Origin: Penelope pileata
Taxonomy: Eukaryota > Chordata > Aves > Galliformes > Cracidae
Assembly (NCBI GenBank): GCA_013396635.1
Contig: WBMW01002327.1
Location: forward strand, 740,369-804,368
Length of the DNA: 64,000 nucleotides
Direction: 5' to 3'
Positions 12,658-23,600 of the stretch are shown here, piece after piece. The notes beneath the pieces are model-generated. The model searched no databases and had not been told where the DNA came from. It saw only the letters and a list, made by a program, of their open reading frames with translations. Position 1 is the stretch's first letter. The number at the start of each line of letters is the position of its first letter. The position numbers were made by a program, and so were the translations under genes.

Positions 12658-12843
12658 GAAGCTCTCATCATGGCCAGCATGGACCACCCGCACCTGGTGA
12701 GACTCCTGGGTGTCTGCCTGAGCCCGACCATTCAGCTAGTCACTCAGCTGATGCCTCATGGCTGCCTGCTGGATTATGTTCATGAACATAAGGATAACAT
12801 CGGCTCCCAGCTTCTGCTGAACTGGTGTGTCCAAATAGCGAAG
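12658..12843 (+). CDS. ERBB4: ERBB4 exon 20 (tyrosine kinase domain, 62 residues)
   Basis: This internal coding exon spans part of the N-lobe, the hinge and the start of the C-lobe of the kinase domain. It opens with EALIMASMDHPH, whose first Glu corresponds to the alpha-C glutamate (EGFR Glu762) that pairs with the ATP-site lysine encoded by the previous exon. LVTQLMP follows, with the gatekeeper Thr at 12742-12744 and hinge residues Gln-Leu-Met. The Cys at 12763-12765 equals EGFR Cys797, a residue shared by EGFR, ERBB2 and ERBB4. The exon ends with LLNWCVQIAK, just before the catalytic-loop exon. Length is exactly 186 bp, phase 0 at both ends, the same as EGFR exon 20. Residues such as HPHLVRLLGVCLSPTIQ and VHEHKDNIGSQ separate it from EGFR (VDNPHVCRLLG), ERBB2 (VGSPYVSRLLG) and ERBB3. 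No stop or frameshift is present, so the exon looks functional. Confidence 0.97.
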
Positions 12844-12852
12844 GTATGTCGT
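12844..12852 (+). other. ERBB4: 5' splice donor of ERBB4 intron 20
   Basis: The exon ends AAG and is followed by GTATGTCGT. The first six intron bases are a good match to the vertebrate donor consensus. Read-through of this site would add only Val-Cys-Arg before a TGA, so splicing here is required for a full receptor. Confidence 0.93.
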
Positions 12853-15800
12853 TGATGCTGCTCTTTTTTTTTTTCCTCCACTTTCATAGCTAACAACGTG
12901 ATGTGCCGTGAAAAAAAAAAAGTGAAAAAACAATTGCTTCTTTTTTATGTATGTGCATTTTTCAGAACTGTTTCTGTTTTGAGGAAGGTTGGGTGTTATT
13001 TGAGATACGTACTGTTTTGGTTGCCTCTACAATATTATGGATTGCTCATTAATGTGTAAGCCAGTGCTTTTCGTGACTGTATTTCCAATCCAGAGGACCT
13101 TTGAGGAAAAAAAGGTGAGGAAGGAGGCTCCCTGAATGGCTTCTGGGGAAGAATACAGAAAAATGTTTCAGCCTCTCCTGCTGTTGATGACTCATAGATC
13201 CTGATCTAATCTGACTGTGTTTTCAACCTTTCTGAATCTGCATTGCCAGTTAAATTCTGATATGCCATCAACTGTCAGCCTCTGCACTAAGATAATTTCT
13301 CACTTCATGTCAGTCCTTTGGGAACCACCGTGGTTCTGCTGTTTAAGACCTATCACAACAGCTGACACTTGTCTTTGCAGAATGGGAGAGCTCGGGGGCT
13401 GGACCGTCTCCTGCTTTGCCTGCCATGGTGTAATGCTCTCTGCCTTCTTGGGGCATTTTAGGAGCAAGGGCTAAGCCCTTACCGTGCAGTTACAGACTGA
13501 GTTTCAGCTGAGGAGAAGCAGAACAGGTGGTGAAACCAGTCCCAGTGCAATCCTGGCACAGTGGTTAATGTATGGTTTTAGGTATGTTTAGGTACTCGTG
13601 CTATACTATACGTTAGTGATAAGAAGTTGCAAAAAGTGACAAGATCCAGGAGTGCAGGGGACCGTAGCTTTTATCCATTTTAAGGGATCTTTTGTGCAGC
13701 CAGAATTGCCTACACTGGTGTTACCATGAATGAGAATCTGGAGCTCACTTTTAATTTAGAATTACTTCGAAATTATTAATTTCTATAGATATTTTGGTGA
13801 GAATGACTTGTTCCATATGAATGTGTGCTACACGTTGCCCTGGTACATTAAGTCTGCAACGTTAATTTGCTACAATATCCGTTAAGGAATCTTAACTCAA
13901 GTTGAACCTCTAACATGGGAGGGGAAACTGGAAATTCAGCAATTGTTTTGCTGGACAGAATGGCAGCCATCAGGTGAACTTTTACTTCTTTTAAAAACTC
14001 GTTTTCATTCAAAAGGTTTTTTTTAAAAAAGAAAAAAAAAAGCCAAGCAAGAAATTCATCTAGCTCCAAGGTTTTGTTCAAGAGGAAGGAGGAGTTTGGG
14101 GTTCATCATTAACAGGGATTTTTTTCCCCAGGATGACATCTGTCGTCCAATCTGCGTGAAGGTGACGGTAGATGAAATGATCATAATGCATGGTAGAGGG
14201 ACTGAGCCATGGGAGTGGTCCGTGGGTGACTTCTAAACCTTTCGGAGTTTGAGTGGGGAGAAGGGAGGGAGTAATCCAGGAAGAAGGAAGCACACTGAAA
14301 TAACTTGATTGGGGTAAAAAATCCCCAACATGCTTTCTGGTGTTGCAGCATTTTGTAGGTGCATTAAACCTGTGATTCTGCTGTGCTATGGTGGTAAAGC
14401 AGCTGGAATTGCACACTGTGTTGGAACACAGGGGTGGGAATTGCCTGTGTCTGGAGATTTGCAAGGACAGATCTAGGGCTGTTACCAGAACAAGGAAGGT
14501 GGGGGAGAAAATTCATATTCCTGTTTGAGTCCTTTCTTGCAACACAACCTCCTTCCCATCTGTTCTCCACTCTCTTGATTGATAGTGGCCATTATTGTTT
14601 ATTTCAAAACATTTACACAGTGCTGTACATGAAAAGATGATCCACCTTTACCTTCTGCTTGTGTATTTGTATGTCCATTGACTCATTGCTCTAATAGCTG
14701 TGCTTGCTTTGCTCTAGGCTCGATGTGGGCAGCTGATCAGTGAAGCAGAGTGGCCCTACTCCATGGCAGAGGCTGGGAGGGCTGGTGGAAAGCACCCTCA
14801 GCCCTAAACTGGTGTCTGTTGTAAATGGTTTCAGTTTAACATAGGGATCAGATGCAAGTACACTCTTTGCTAAATCCCTGCCTGCTGGTTTTCTTGATCT
14901 GTGTGTGCTGGGGGAGGAGGAGATGAAGTGTTACAGATATTTGAGTTCTGAGATGACGAGTGGCCAGACAGTGCTAAGAAGTGAGATCATATGCATAATA
15001 GCAACTGGTGGACTGTCAGGAAGAGAAAGAGAGATGCTGTGTAATAAGGGGTGGGCTACCTGTCACACGGGGCGTTCTGCACCTTGCTGCTTTTGCATGC
15101 ATCTCGGTGCTGTCTGGTAGGAAAGGCTCGTGAGCCTTGGCAAGGTCACCTCGAGCACTGCCTCCTTGGTGCACTCTTACTGCAGAATTCAAAGAATTAA
15201 AATGTTCCTTTGACTATTTTCTTGCTGTTTTTGGTGACCTTAAGTTGCAGCTGGTGGTGAAAATCCTCCCTGCCTTTATGCATCGGTTGAACTTACCTTA
15301 ATTATTGTATAGGAGTCTCTCAGGGAAGAGAGGAAGGACACAGGGATGTGTGCAGAATGTTCACGGAATTCTCTACATTGCACTGCACTTTGTGGTGGGA
15401 TACGGGAATGCCTTTGCCCTTATCTCTCAGGCTGTAATGTGGACTGGGGCTAGAGGACAAGTACTGAAGGGTGGCTCTGATGTGATGGGGAGAATAATCT
15501 TTGAGATCACCAGAGGAGGAGTCCCCTTATCCCAGCAAGCAGAGTAAGCTGGAGCCTAGCAGTGGGGGAGTTGTAATATTTGTTTTCCACTCATCTGTCA
15601 CATTTAACAGTGACTAGGAATCAGTCTGCAGCCTGCAAAAGGAGAGATTCAGTTTGCCTGCAGATAGAGCAGTCTCTAGAGGATGGATGCAGAAGGTGGC
15701 ACTCGCGCTGAACTCGAGTTTCCGTTCACTGGAAGGTCTGTGTGTCCCATGTACCCCCACACCCCACACCCACATTCTGGGCTCCACCGTATGAGAATGC

Positions 15801-18800
15801 AGCTCCACATCTTGCTTCTCTAGACATGTGGGAGTGGCTGGTTGTGTCTTTCAGAAACTGCCTAAAATGTGATTAGCAATGTAATAAGAGGCAAAAAAAA
15901 GATGAGGGATTTCCCAGTCCTCTGCTCCCTGAGACACCTCCTGGAATCTGTCCTTTGTTAGAAACATCTACCTTCCCTCTTCTTACAGTGGGAATTTTCC
16001 CCAGCAAGAGTAGGACTGAAGGAGTTGGAAATGCCTTGGTTCTGAGGTTCAGGCTGATTTTTGTATCGTTCAAAATCAAGTTGCTGCTGCAATACAGTTC
16101 CTCCCTGCTGCGCTCTTCTCCATCTGCCCATGTGCAGGCTTTTATTTATCGAAGTCGTTGCTTCAGAGTTCACTTCTTCTGCCAGACTGTTCATTTCCAT
16201 ATGTCTCGACTTCTGTAGAACTAGATGCAGAAGCTAGTTAGGCGCTGTGCCTGGCTGCCAACCTGCATATGGCTCTGGAGATCATTTGTGAAGGTTGACG
16301 ACAGGGCAGTTATTATCTACTGCCAATTGAAAAAAAAAAGCTTGGATGATTTTTCTTTTTGCTTATACAGATTGTGTTGAATTTATTCTGACTGTTAGAT
16401 CATTGCAGGGTAATTGTGTTCTCTTTCCAGAAGCTTTAGCTTCTTATTTTATGGATGAAAGTTATAAAAATAGAGTAGCCCCCAAGCATTCTGCATAAAA
16501 CATGGTTGTTAGACAGCAGCTGTGTCTTAGGGGGGTTCTTCCCTTCTGCTTTGCAGATACACAAGGCATCTCCTGGTGTTTTGCTTGCATGTGTTGTGCC
16601 TTGCTTAGGAACTGAATGTTTAACCTTTTTGCTCGGGTTTTGGCTGAGCTTAGCTCAGTGATTTTGTGTGGATATTGATGTCCAGTAAAGCAGTAAGCTG
16701 TCCTTGCCTGTCAAGATGCTCCCTAGAGCTGGGAGCAAGAGTGACGAGCTTGGTGGCTAGGAGTGGGTGGGTGGAGTGATGCTTCCTGAGCATCCCTAGT
16801 GTTGGCAGCTTGGGAAACTGACTGAGAATCAAATCTTGTAAGGCTAGTGAATTCTCAGTAGGTAAATTGTATCCTTGCCATCCAGGGTTTGGCATGCAAA
16901 TCAGGAAGATTTTTTTTTTTTTAAAGTACTTTGTTCATTCATATTTCAGTGTTTGATGCAATTTCTGTCAACGGGGGCTGCCCAGGCATTCTCCCTGACA
17001 GCATGGTGGTGCAGAGGTGAGGTTGTTCCTACAGAAACACATTCAAGAATAGATTAAATGTCTTGAGGCTTCTAGTCAAAGAGTTGGTTACATCTGCCCC
17101 AGCTAACGTTAACTGTAAGGTACCTTTGGCTGAGTCTGAATCCTCTCACTGGTACTCTGGTGGAAGTTAGCCTGTGTGCTGTTGTGATTATTGGGGTGAG
17201 AGAAAGGAAGCCATCTTCCCAGAACAGAGATCCCCTGCTGCGTGGAAGAGAGCTTAGCTCCTGCCCCATTCTGTGCAGTCCTGGCTCCTCCTCTGGGCAC
17301 CCAGCCCTGGTTTTGGTGTTCTGAGCTATCATCTTCCTTCACATCACTCAGAATAATAATGAGGTAAAGCAGAGGTAGGCTGATACAGTGGAATGTAATG
17401 GAAAGAAAATGAAGCACTTCAGGGGATTACTTTTCATACCTTTTCAATATAAAAGAATTCTCAAATTACCTTAACTAAAGCCCTGCACAGCATCAGTTAT
17501 CCAGGTGTGCAGGAAAACAGCGCTTGAAAACACTGCAGGAAGAAGAAGGGAGAGGAACCTGGGGATTGAGTTGTACCGACGCTTCTCAGGGGAAGTGCAG
17601 ACACACATCTTTGTGTCTGGAGCATGTTGTTCCAGGACACTTGCACTCGTTGCCCTATTCAAGGATTTTCTACCAGCAATGCAGGTCGGTAGCTGGGAGC
17701 CTACATGAGCCATCCAACCAAAGACTCTTGCAAAGCTGTCACACCATTTCTTTCTTCCACTGTTCTCTCTCCCTTTAGCCAGGTCACATTGTAGACCTCT
17801 GCGGCCTTCCGCCGTCCTCTTGGCAAGAAGGATAGCCTGTCTGCTCCTGAAGCCTCTCTCCACGCCAGCCTTTTTAGAAAGGCGTGTGTTATTATTGCCC
17901 AAGGCTGTGCTTCTCAGCTGGATGTAAATTTGCAGGCTGTGTGAAATTCAAAGCATCTATGCTGATGTATGCAATTGGGAAGCTGACCCAGAAGCTGGTA
18001 CAGTGCTCACCTCACATCCAAGATTAAACTGGTTCCAGCCTGTGCTCCTCGCATCCAGGGTGAGAGGGGCTCTGAACAGGGGAGGGCCAGAGGCAGAGGA
18101 GGTCCCCCAACTGCACCCTGAGGAGAGGAGCCTTTTTTCTCCATCAGGACATGATGGATGAAGACTGACTTGCTAGAGACAGCTTTTGTTATTTTCCTGC
18201 AGATGGGGTGAAAGATGGACAGAAGCTGTGTGAAGTGGGAGGCAACGGGGATGGCCGGACAGGTTGGGAAGAGGTGGAGGATAGTGGCTGCAGTTCAAGG
18301 TCTTTCTTCTTCATTAAAGAAGCCTACCCTACAGCTCAGCAGCTCTTCCATCACAGAGTGAACAAAGGAGCTTAATGACAGTCATCTATCAGCTGTCCAC
18401 ATGTTAAGCTTCGAGATGTCTCTATTCCCAGAGCTCCGTGCCATGACAAGGCTAATTGTATAATTATAATGCCATACCAACCCCTCCTGACGTGCTCACA
18501 CTGGCAAGGACCGGGGCTAAGGCCTGTGATAATTATCACTGCAAGCAAGTCCATTAGCACAAATGTAGTTTACTAATGGGGCTGCTCTATTAGGAAGTGC
18601 AGTGTATAGAAGAGCGGGATCTAAACCAAGGACTATGAAATTAAAGCCATATTGAAACAAGACTTTAATTGCATGGAGGAGCAAGATCAAAATAGGTGGG
18701 GAAAGTATCGTTTTACTCTCCTGAATCCCTCTGTGCAGTTTTCTTTCCCTATTCCTGTTCATTAGGACTTTTTCACACTTTGTTGGAAAGCTTGGATGCC

Positions 18801-21800
18801 CTCAGATTAAGGACGTTCCTTCAGGTGTTCCTGGAGAGCTGGCCCTGAAGGAGGGGATGCCACCAAAGCTCAGAGGGGAATTACCCAACCCTGCTCACGT
18901 CTTGGGCCTTTTTTGGTACTCTGCTGGGTGGCTCACTGAGTTGGAAAGGTTCACACAAACTTCAGAAACCCGTGACAAAATTCAGGTGGACCTGGCGGAG
19001 GTACTGTACCACTTAAGAGCTAGGAGGATTCAGAAGGGGACAGGTTTCTCTTGGACCTCTCAGATACTAAGATTTTTTTCTATCAAAGGCAAGGAATAAC
19101 TGGAAGGACTTTGGTCCTTGTGTCCGACCCACCGTGCTCAGATGGATGTGCACTGCGTGCAGACATGGCTGCTGCACCGAGGTGTGGGACCAGGGCCTGG
19201 CTGCTCTCCCTGTGGCTATTAGTGGCTGCTTCACGTCCTTTCTGGAAATAATTCTCCAAATAAATCAGGGAATTGGATCCCATTAAAAATAATTACAGCA
19301 TCTCTGCACTTTAATTGCACGTTTCATCAGCCAGCACAGTATTCCTCCTTTTCCCGTGTGGTTCTATACATATTTATGGAGAATTTCCTGCAGTTCCCCT
19401 CTACACATTTTTTTTTACTAGTCATTTCATCTGGAGTGTTGAAGGATTTGAAGCCATTTTAGTAACTTTATAAATGTTTGCTATCAAAGGTACTTGCCCA
19501 CAGGACAAGTTCTTTGCGAAAAGCCTTAAAATAAAGGAACATGCAACAAAATTCACTAGCTTAAATGTAGAGCGAATTGTCTTCATTTCTTTCACTCCTT
19601 CCTTTCTCCCTCCATCTCATACTATCTGCTCACCAGCTTCACTTTGTATTTCTGTCCTTCCTTTTTGTTATTTTTCTCTGGCCTCTACTTCCACAGTTTT
19701 GTGTCAACTTCTGTTTCCCTTGGCTCTTCAGTGTCACCATTTCTCTGCCGTTCTCTGGCTGCCTGGCTCCCCCTGGCTGGGTTCAGTGCTCTGGAACCAG
19801 TGTGGGAGCATCGTGCCTGCCACCAGTTCCAGTGGTGTCATGCCTCCTTACGAGGCTTGGCGAGGACCTTGATTTCTTCATTTCTCTCCTCTCGTAATAA
19901 GGCTTTTGGTTGTCAGGGTTTTAATACCAGCTAGGTGATGACTGCAGCTTGTGGGGCAGGGATATTTGAATCCGAAAGATTGCATCAGGACCACGGAAAC
20001 AAAAATGTGAGATTGGGCTTACTTAAAAATTACAGAGGGATGTTTTTTGCAGCTTTCTTCTTGGCCCTCTGATTCTCTATGGCTGTAGTGCCTACTGTAA
20101 TTAACGTTGATAGGATCATGTTTGAGCTTTTTTTTTTTCCTGTGTGCATATATGTATGTGTGTAGATGTGTTTATTAGGTCCTTAGCTCTAGAGGAGTCT
20201 CAGTTGGGTGGAATGAGTCAACCTCTGAAGGTGGCTGAGTCTCTGTACTGACTGCAGAGGTGTCTAGAGGACGAGCGTAGGCTAACCTTGCAGCTCTCCG
20301 ACAGCTTAATTTAGGGGGGATACATGTGAAGGGTGGGGATGGTGACAGGAACACACGGGGAATCTGGGACAAAGCAGGTACAGGAGAGCTAAAGTGAGGT
20401 CTGAACTGCTAACATAAGGGCTACTGCATTTCTGTTCAGCACGGTGTGGTGTGTGCTGTGCTGGTGAGCTGTACCCTGCTGTACTGCTTTGGGGCCTCTG
20501 AGGAGGGATGCTGTCTTCATTTCAGCTCATCAGGGACTGGGAAGGTTTTATAAGGAGTAGCAGTCCTCCTTTCTCTAGCCCTAATCCGACTCCTAGATTA
20601 TTGAGGCTTTTCCCCAAAATTCCCGTGTTCCCGAAGCTGTTCCATAGTCCATGGGTGTTAGAAGAACAGCATTTACAAATCACATCAGCCATCGTAAAGG
20701 TACAGAAATGGGCAATGTATTGCACAGGCAGACAATTTATTGTTTCATTAAATGAAAGGTACACTTAGCACTGACATTTATAGGGTCTCTGATGTCGGGG
20801 ATCTGACAGCTGCAGGCTACAGAAGCCCAAAAGCTGTGCCTGCACAGCCCAGCACTCTCATCTGGTACACTCAGCTCCACTGGGGAGAAAAAAAAAAAGC
20901 CATTAGATTTTTCCTAGCAGTCCCCAACAGATTGGCTTGGGAAAGCATTATTGAAAACCACTCCTAAATCAGATTGAAGATATTATAGGAGCACCTACTA
21001 GGGTCTGTCAGGATTTCCATTATAAACCCATATTTTTCGGGTTTATAACTCGACCATAAAATTCTGCTCTGGACTGTGACTTGGCATAAAATGTCTCAGC
21101 CCAAAGCATTTTTCTTTTAGTGTTATTCAAGAAATATATGTATTTGGCTATTTTTAAGTTGCTGTGGTTGAGAAACAAAAGCTGGGTCTCTTTCTCTTAA
21201 CACCCATAAATTAAAACATTTCTTCCCTTAGTGAATGCCTTTCTTTCACTATTTTATTTTATAACGTAAATTATCCTGCTTGGATAACGACAAAAAATGG
21301 ATGGCCAAGGCAGTGATGTTTAAAGCTAAGACCCCTCATACGTTTTTACAAAGTGGCACAGCATGTACGTGTTCCACAAAAACAGTCGCCTGCTCCTCAA
21401 GCTACGTGAGAGCCTGCAGGAAGCTCTAGAAGGCCACTTGGAAAAGGTGCTGGGCTCGGAGGTGCGTGCCCACATTGCAGTGAAGCCTGGCTTTCGTGGT
21501 GAGCTACGTTTTGAAGTTGTCCTGTGCAAACCAGTGGTCAGGCATAAATCCAGCAGCCTAACGTACGAGGAGGAAGAGCTGGCCTGTTGGAAGGGAAGGG
21601 ACATCTCTGAAGAAACCATTCCGTATGAGGGCTGCGGTCCAGAAAAGTGAAATCAAACCTAGCAGATATCTCGTAGCAGAAGAGCTACTGTCCATGTCCA
21701 GAATGGAGATTTGTCCTAAAAATCAGAGCTGTCCGCTGTCCACGTGGGATCTGGGAGGAGCAGTGGACTGAAGCCCGTTGTCTCCTTGCCCAGCAGGGCT

Positions 21801-23394
21801 TGACATGTCAGATGCCCGTGAGGAAGTGCAGGAAAAGCTATCGTTTGATCTCCCTTCATGAAACCTCACAAGGCACATCTCAAGCCATAAACAGATCCTG
21901 AAGATAGCATCCCACAGCCTGGTACCTTGCTGGTAGGCCCCAAAGTTGGCTGGAGACCCCAGAGCGGGATGCAGCTCCTGAGACACGGCAGCAGCAGCGT
22001 GCACAGCTCAGTGCCACCAGCCCTCGGTGCAGGGGCAGCGGAGCTGGAGGAACACGTCCCTGGGATGCTGTGTGGTCTGTGGGCACCTCTGTGCGGTGCA
22101 GACCAAGGTTAGTCTGCTTAGTGACATGTGAGAGGGGAGAGGGCATTCCAAGTGGCTGCTGGCATGCTTTCAGCCCACAGGGTCATCTGGCAGTCAGGTG
22201 TCATTAGTCAACACTCTCCCTTTTCCCACTTCCCATCTGTTTCTGTCTAGCCTGTTTGTGCAAATTAGCTCTCAGTATGCAGCAGTTCTCACTGTAGTTT
22301 GGTTTTCTTTCTTCGTCCTGTGACCTTCCTGGTTCCTCAGATTTACCCTTGTCTGCACACCAGAGTAAAATCCGTGGTGCTTCTGTTTTCTGTTTACTAA
22401 ATGTCTGTGTTAGCAAAGAAACACAGGGGATCCTATTCCACACAGTGCACGATTCAAGCCTGCAGCCCTGCAGCACTCTGGTAATCTCCTGATGGGAGGA
22501 GGTGATAGAAGACGGGGTTATCTATACCATAAAGGAGTCTTGAGTGTTGTGAAACAAATAAGGCACGTTGCCCTGAACTGGAAACAGTACTGAGCAGTTC
22601 TGAGCAGCTGCACATTAAGGCATTTTCCCACGACCTTTGAAATATTTGTTTCGAATTTATCCTTCATTTCTTTTCTTTTAAAAATAAATTGTTTTGAGAC
22701 AAAAATCCTTCTGGCATTTATAAGCATTTTTTTCCTCAAACTGTTAGTTTGTGAAAATATTTAAAAAAAAAAATAACATCAGTTTTAGTGAAAGCTGCTT
22801 TGTTTTATCCAAGAAAATGCTTTGACCAACATTTTCTAGGAGCCCGTGCATATCGCTGTTACAGTAGTGGAACTGGGTTTTGTATTTGCGCTCAGGTTGT
22901 GTCATTTTGTATGGTGAACTCTTTCACTTAGGGAATTCTCTGCAGCGTTGGCTGCCTTGTCAGCACTCAAAACAAATGCAGATTGCGTGATGTACTCGAT
23001 GGGGAGGAAGAACTGAAATGGGAGCTCTCTGAAGTGGACCTGAAAAGATGCAGAGTCCCTGAATTTCCATGTGTTTGGGAGCGCAAGTAGTTCAAGAGTG
23101 AGTGAAGTGAAGCCAGTAAGAACTCTGAACTGCATGGGCCAGGTCAGTTCTGATGGAGACAGGATGTGTCGTTATCAGTGCAGAAAGCTCTGACTTGCTG
23201 CCCGAAAAAAGAATCAAATTGCAAGGGATGTAGTGGTTCGGGGGCAAGCAATGTTTGTTATATGGGAAGAGGTGAAACATCTGTGTGTATTTAGTTTAGC
23301 TAGATGAGGCTTTCTGTGCTGAGTGTTAGCTACAACCGTAGCATGGTTAAATACCCAAGAGGAAAAAAAGTATGTAAGGTGAAGGACAACACTG
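12853..23394. other. ERBB4: Proximal ERBB4 intron 20
   Basis: No exon, RNA gene or clear transposon was recognised. Visible features are A/T homopolymer runs (12867-12877, 14028-14042), a pyrimidine-rich belt at about 19580-19700, a short alternating purine-pyrimidine run near 20143-20165, and an AT-rich homeodomain-site-rich block at 18372-18720 listed separately. Open frames are short and unrelated to known domains. Confidence 0.75.
18372..18720. promoter_or_regulatory. Candidate conserved non-coding element (homeodomain-site rich)
   Basis: This block has little low-complexity sequence and dense TAAT-type cores: CTAATTGTATAATTATAAT at 18452-18470, ATAATTATCAC near 18531, and TTAATTGCA near 18664. 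Such sequence is typical of enhancers bound by homeodomain proteins, and ERBB4 introns in vertebrates are rich in conserved non-coding elements. Conservation cannot be seen from one species, so this is inference from motif density only. Confidence 0.3.
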
Positions 23395-23600
23395 GCATGA
23401 GAATGAATGAGTCTTTACTGGCTGGGAATAAATTTAGAGCAGGGATTAGAGGAAGGTTATTAAGTGCTGTAGTGGTAAGGTTCTCAAACCTGCTGGTAGA
23501 AATAATGGGGACAAAATAACGAATGACTTTTAAGATGGAGCTTGATAAGTTCCTAAGGCAGATTTGGACAGAAGGGTATGGTTGCTTTCACGGGGCTGAA
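23395..23600 (+). repeat. Old CR1-type LINE 3' remnant
   Basis: The + strand frame reads LLAGNKFRAGIRGRLLSAVV then VRFSNLLVEIMGTK. This matches the CR1 ORF2 C-terminus in order (a GNK-R-G-IRRR stretch, then a VVRHWNRLP-like stretch). The following TTTTAAGATGGAGCTTGATA then AGTTCCTAAGGCAG resembles CR1 families that are better preserved in turtles and crocodilians. It is more diverged than the CR1 at 51.3-51.9 kb and lacks the terminal tail, so it is probably an ancient copy. Confidence 0.6.
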
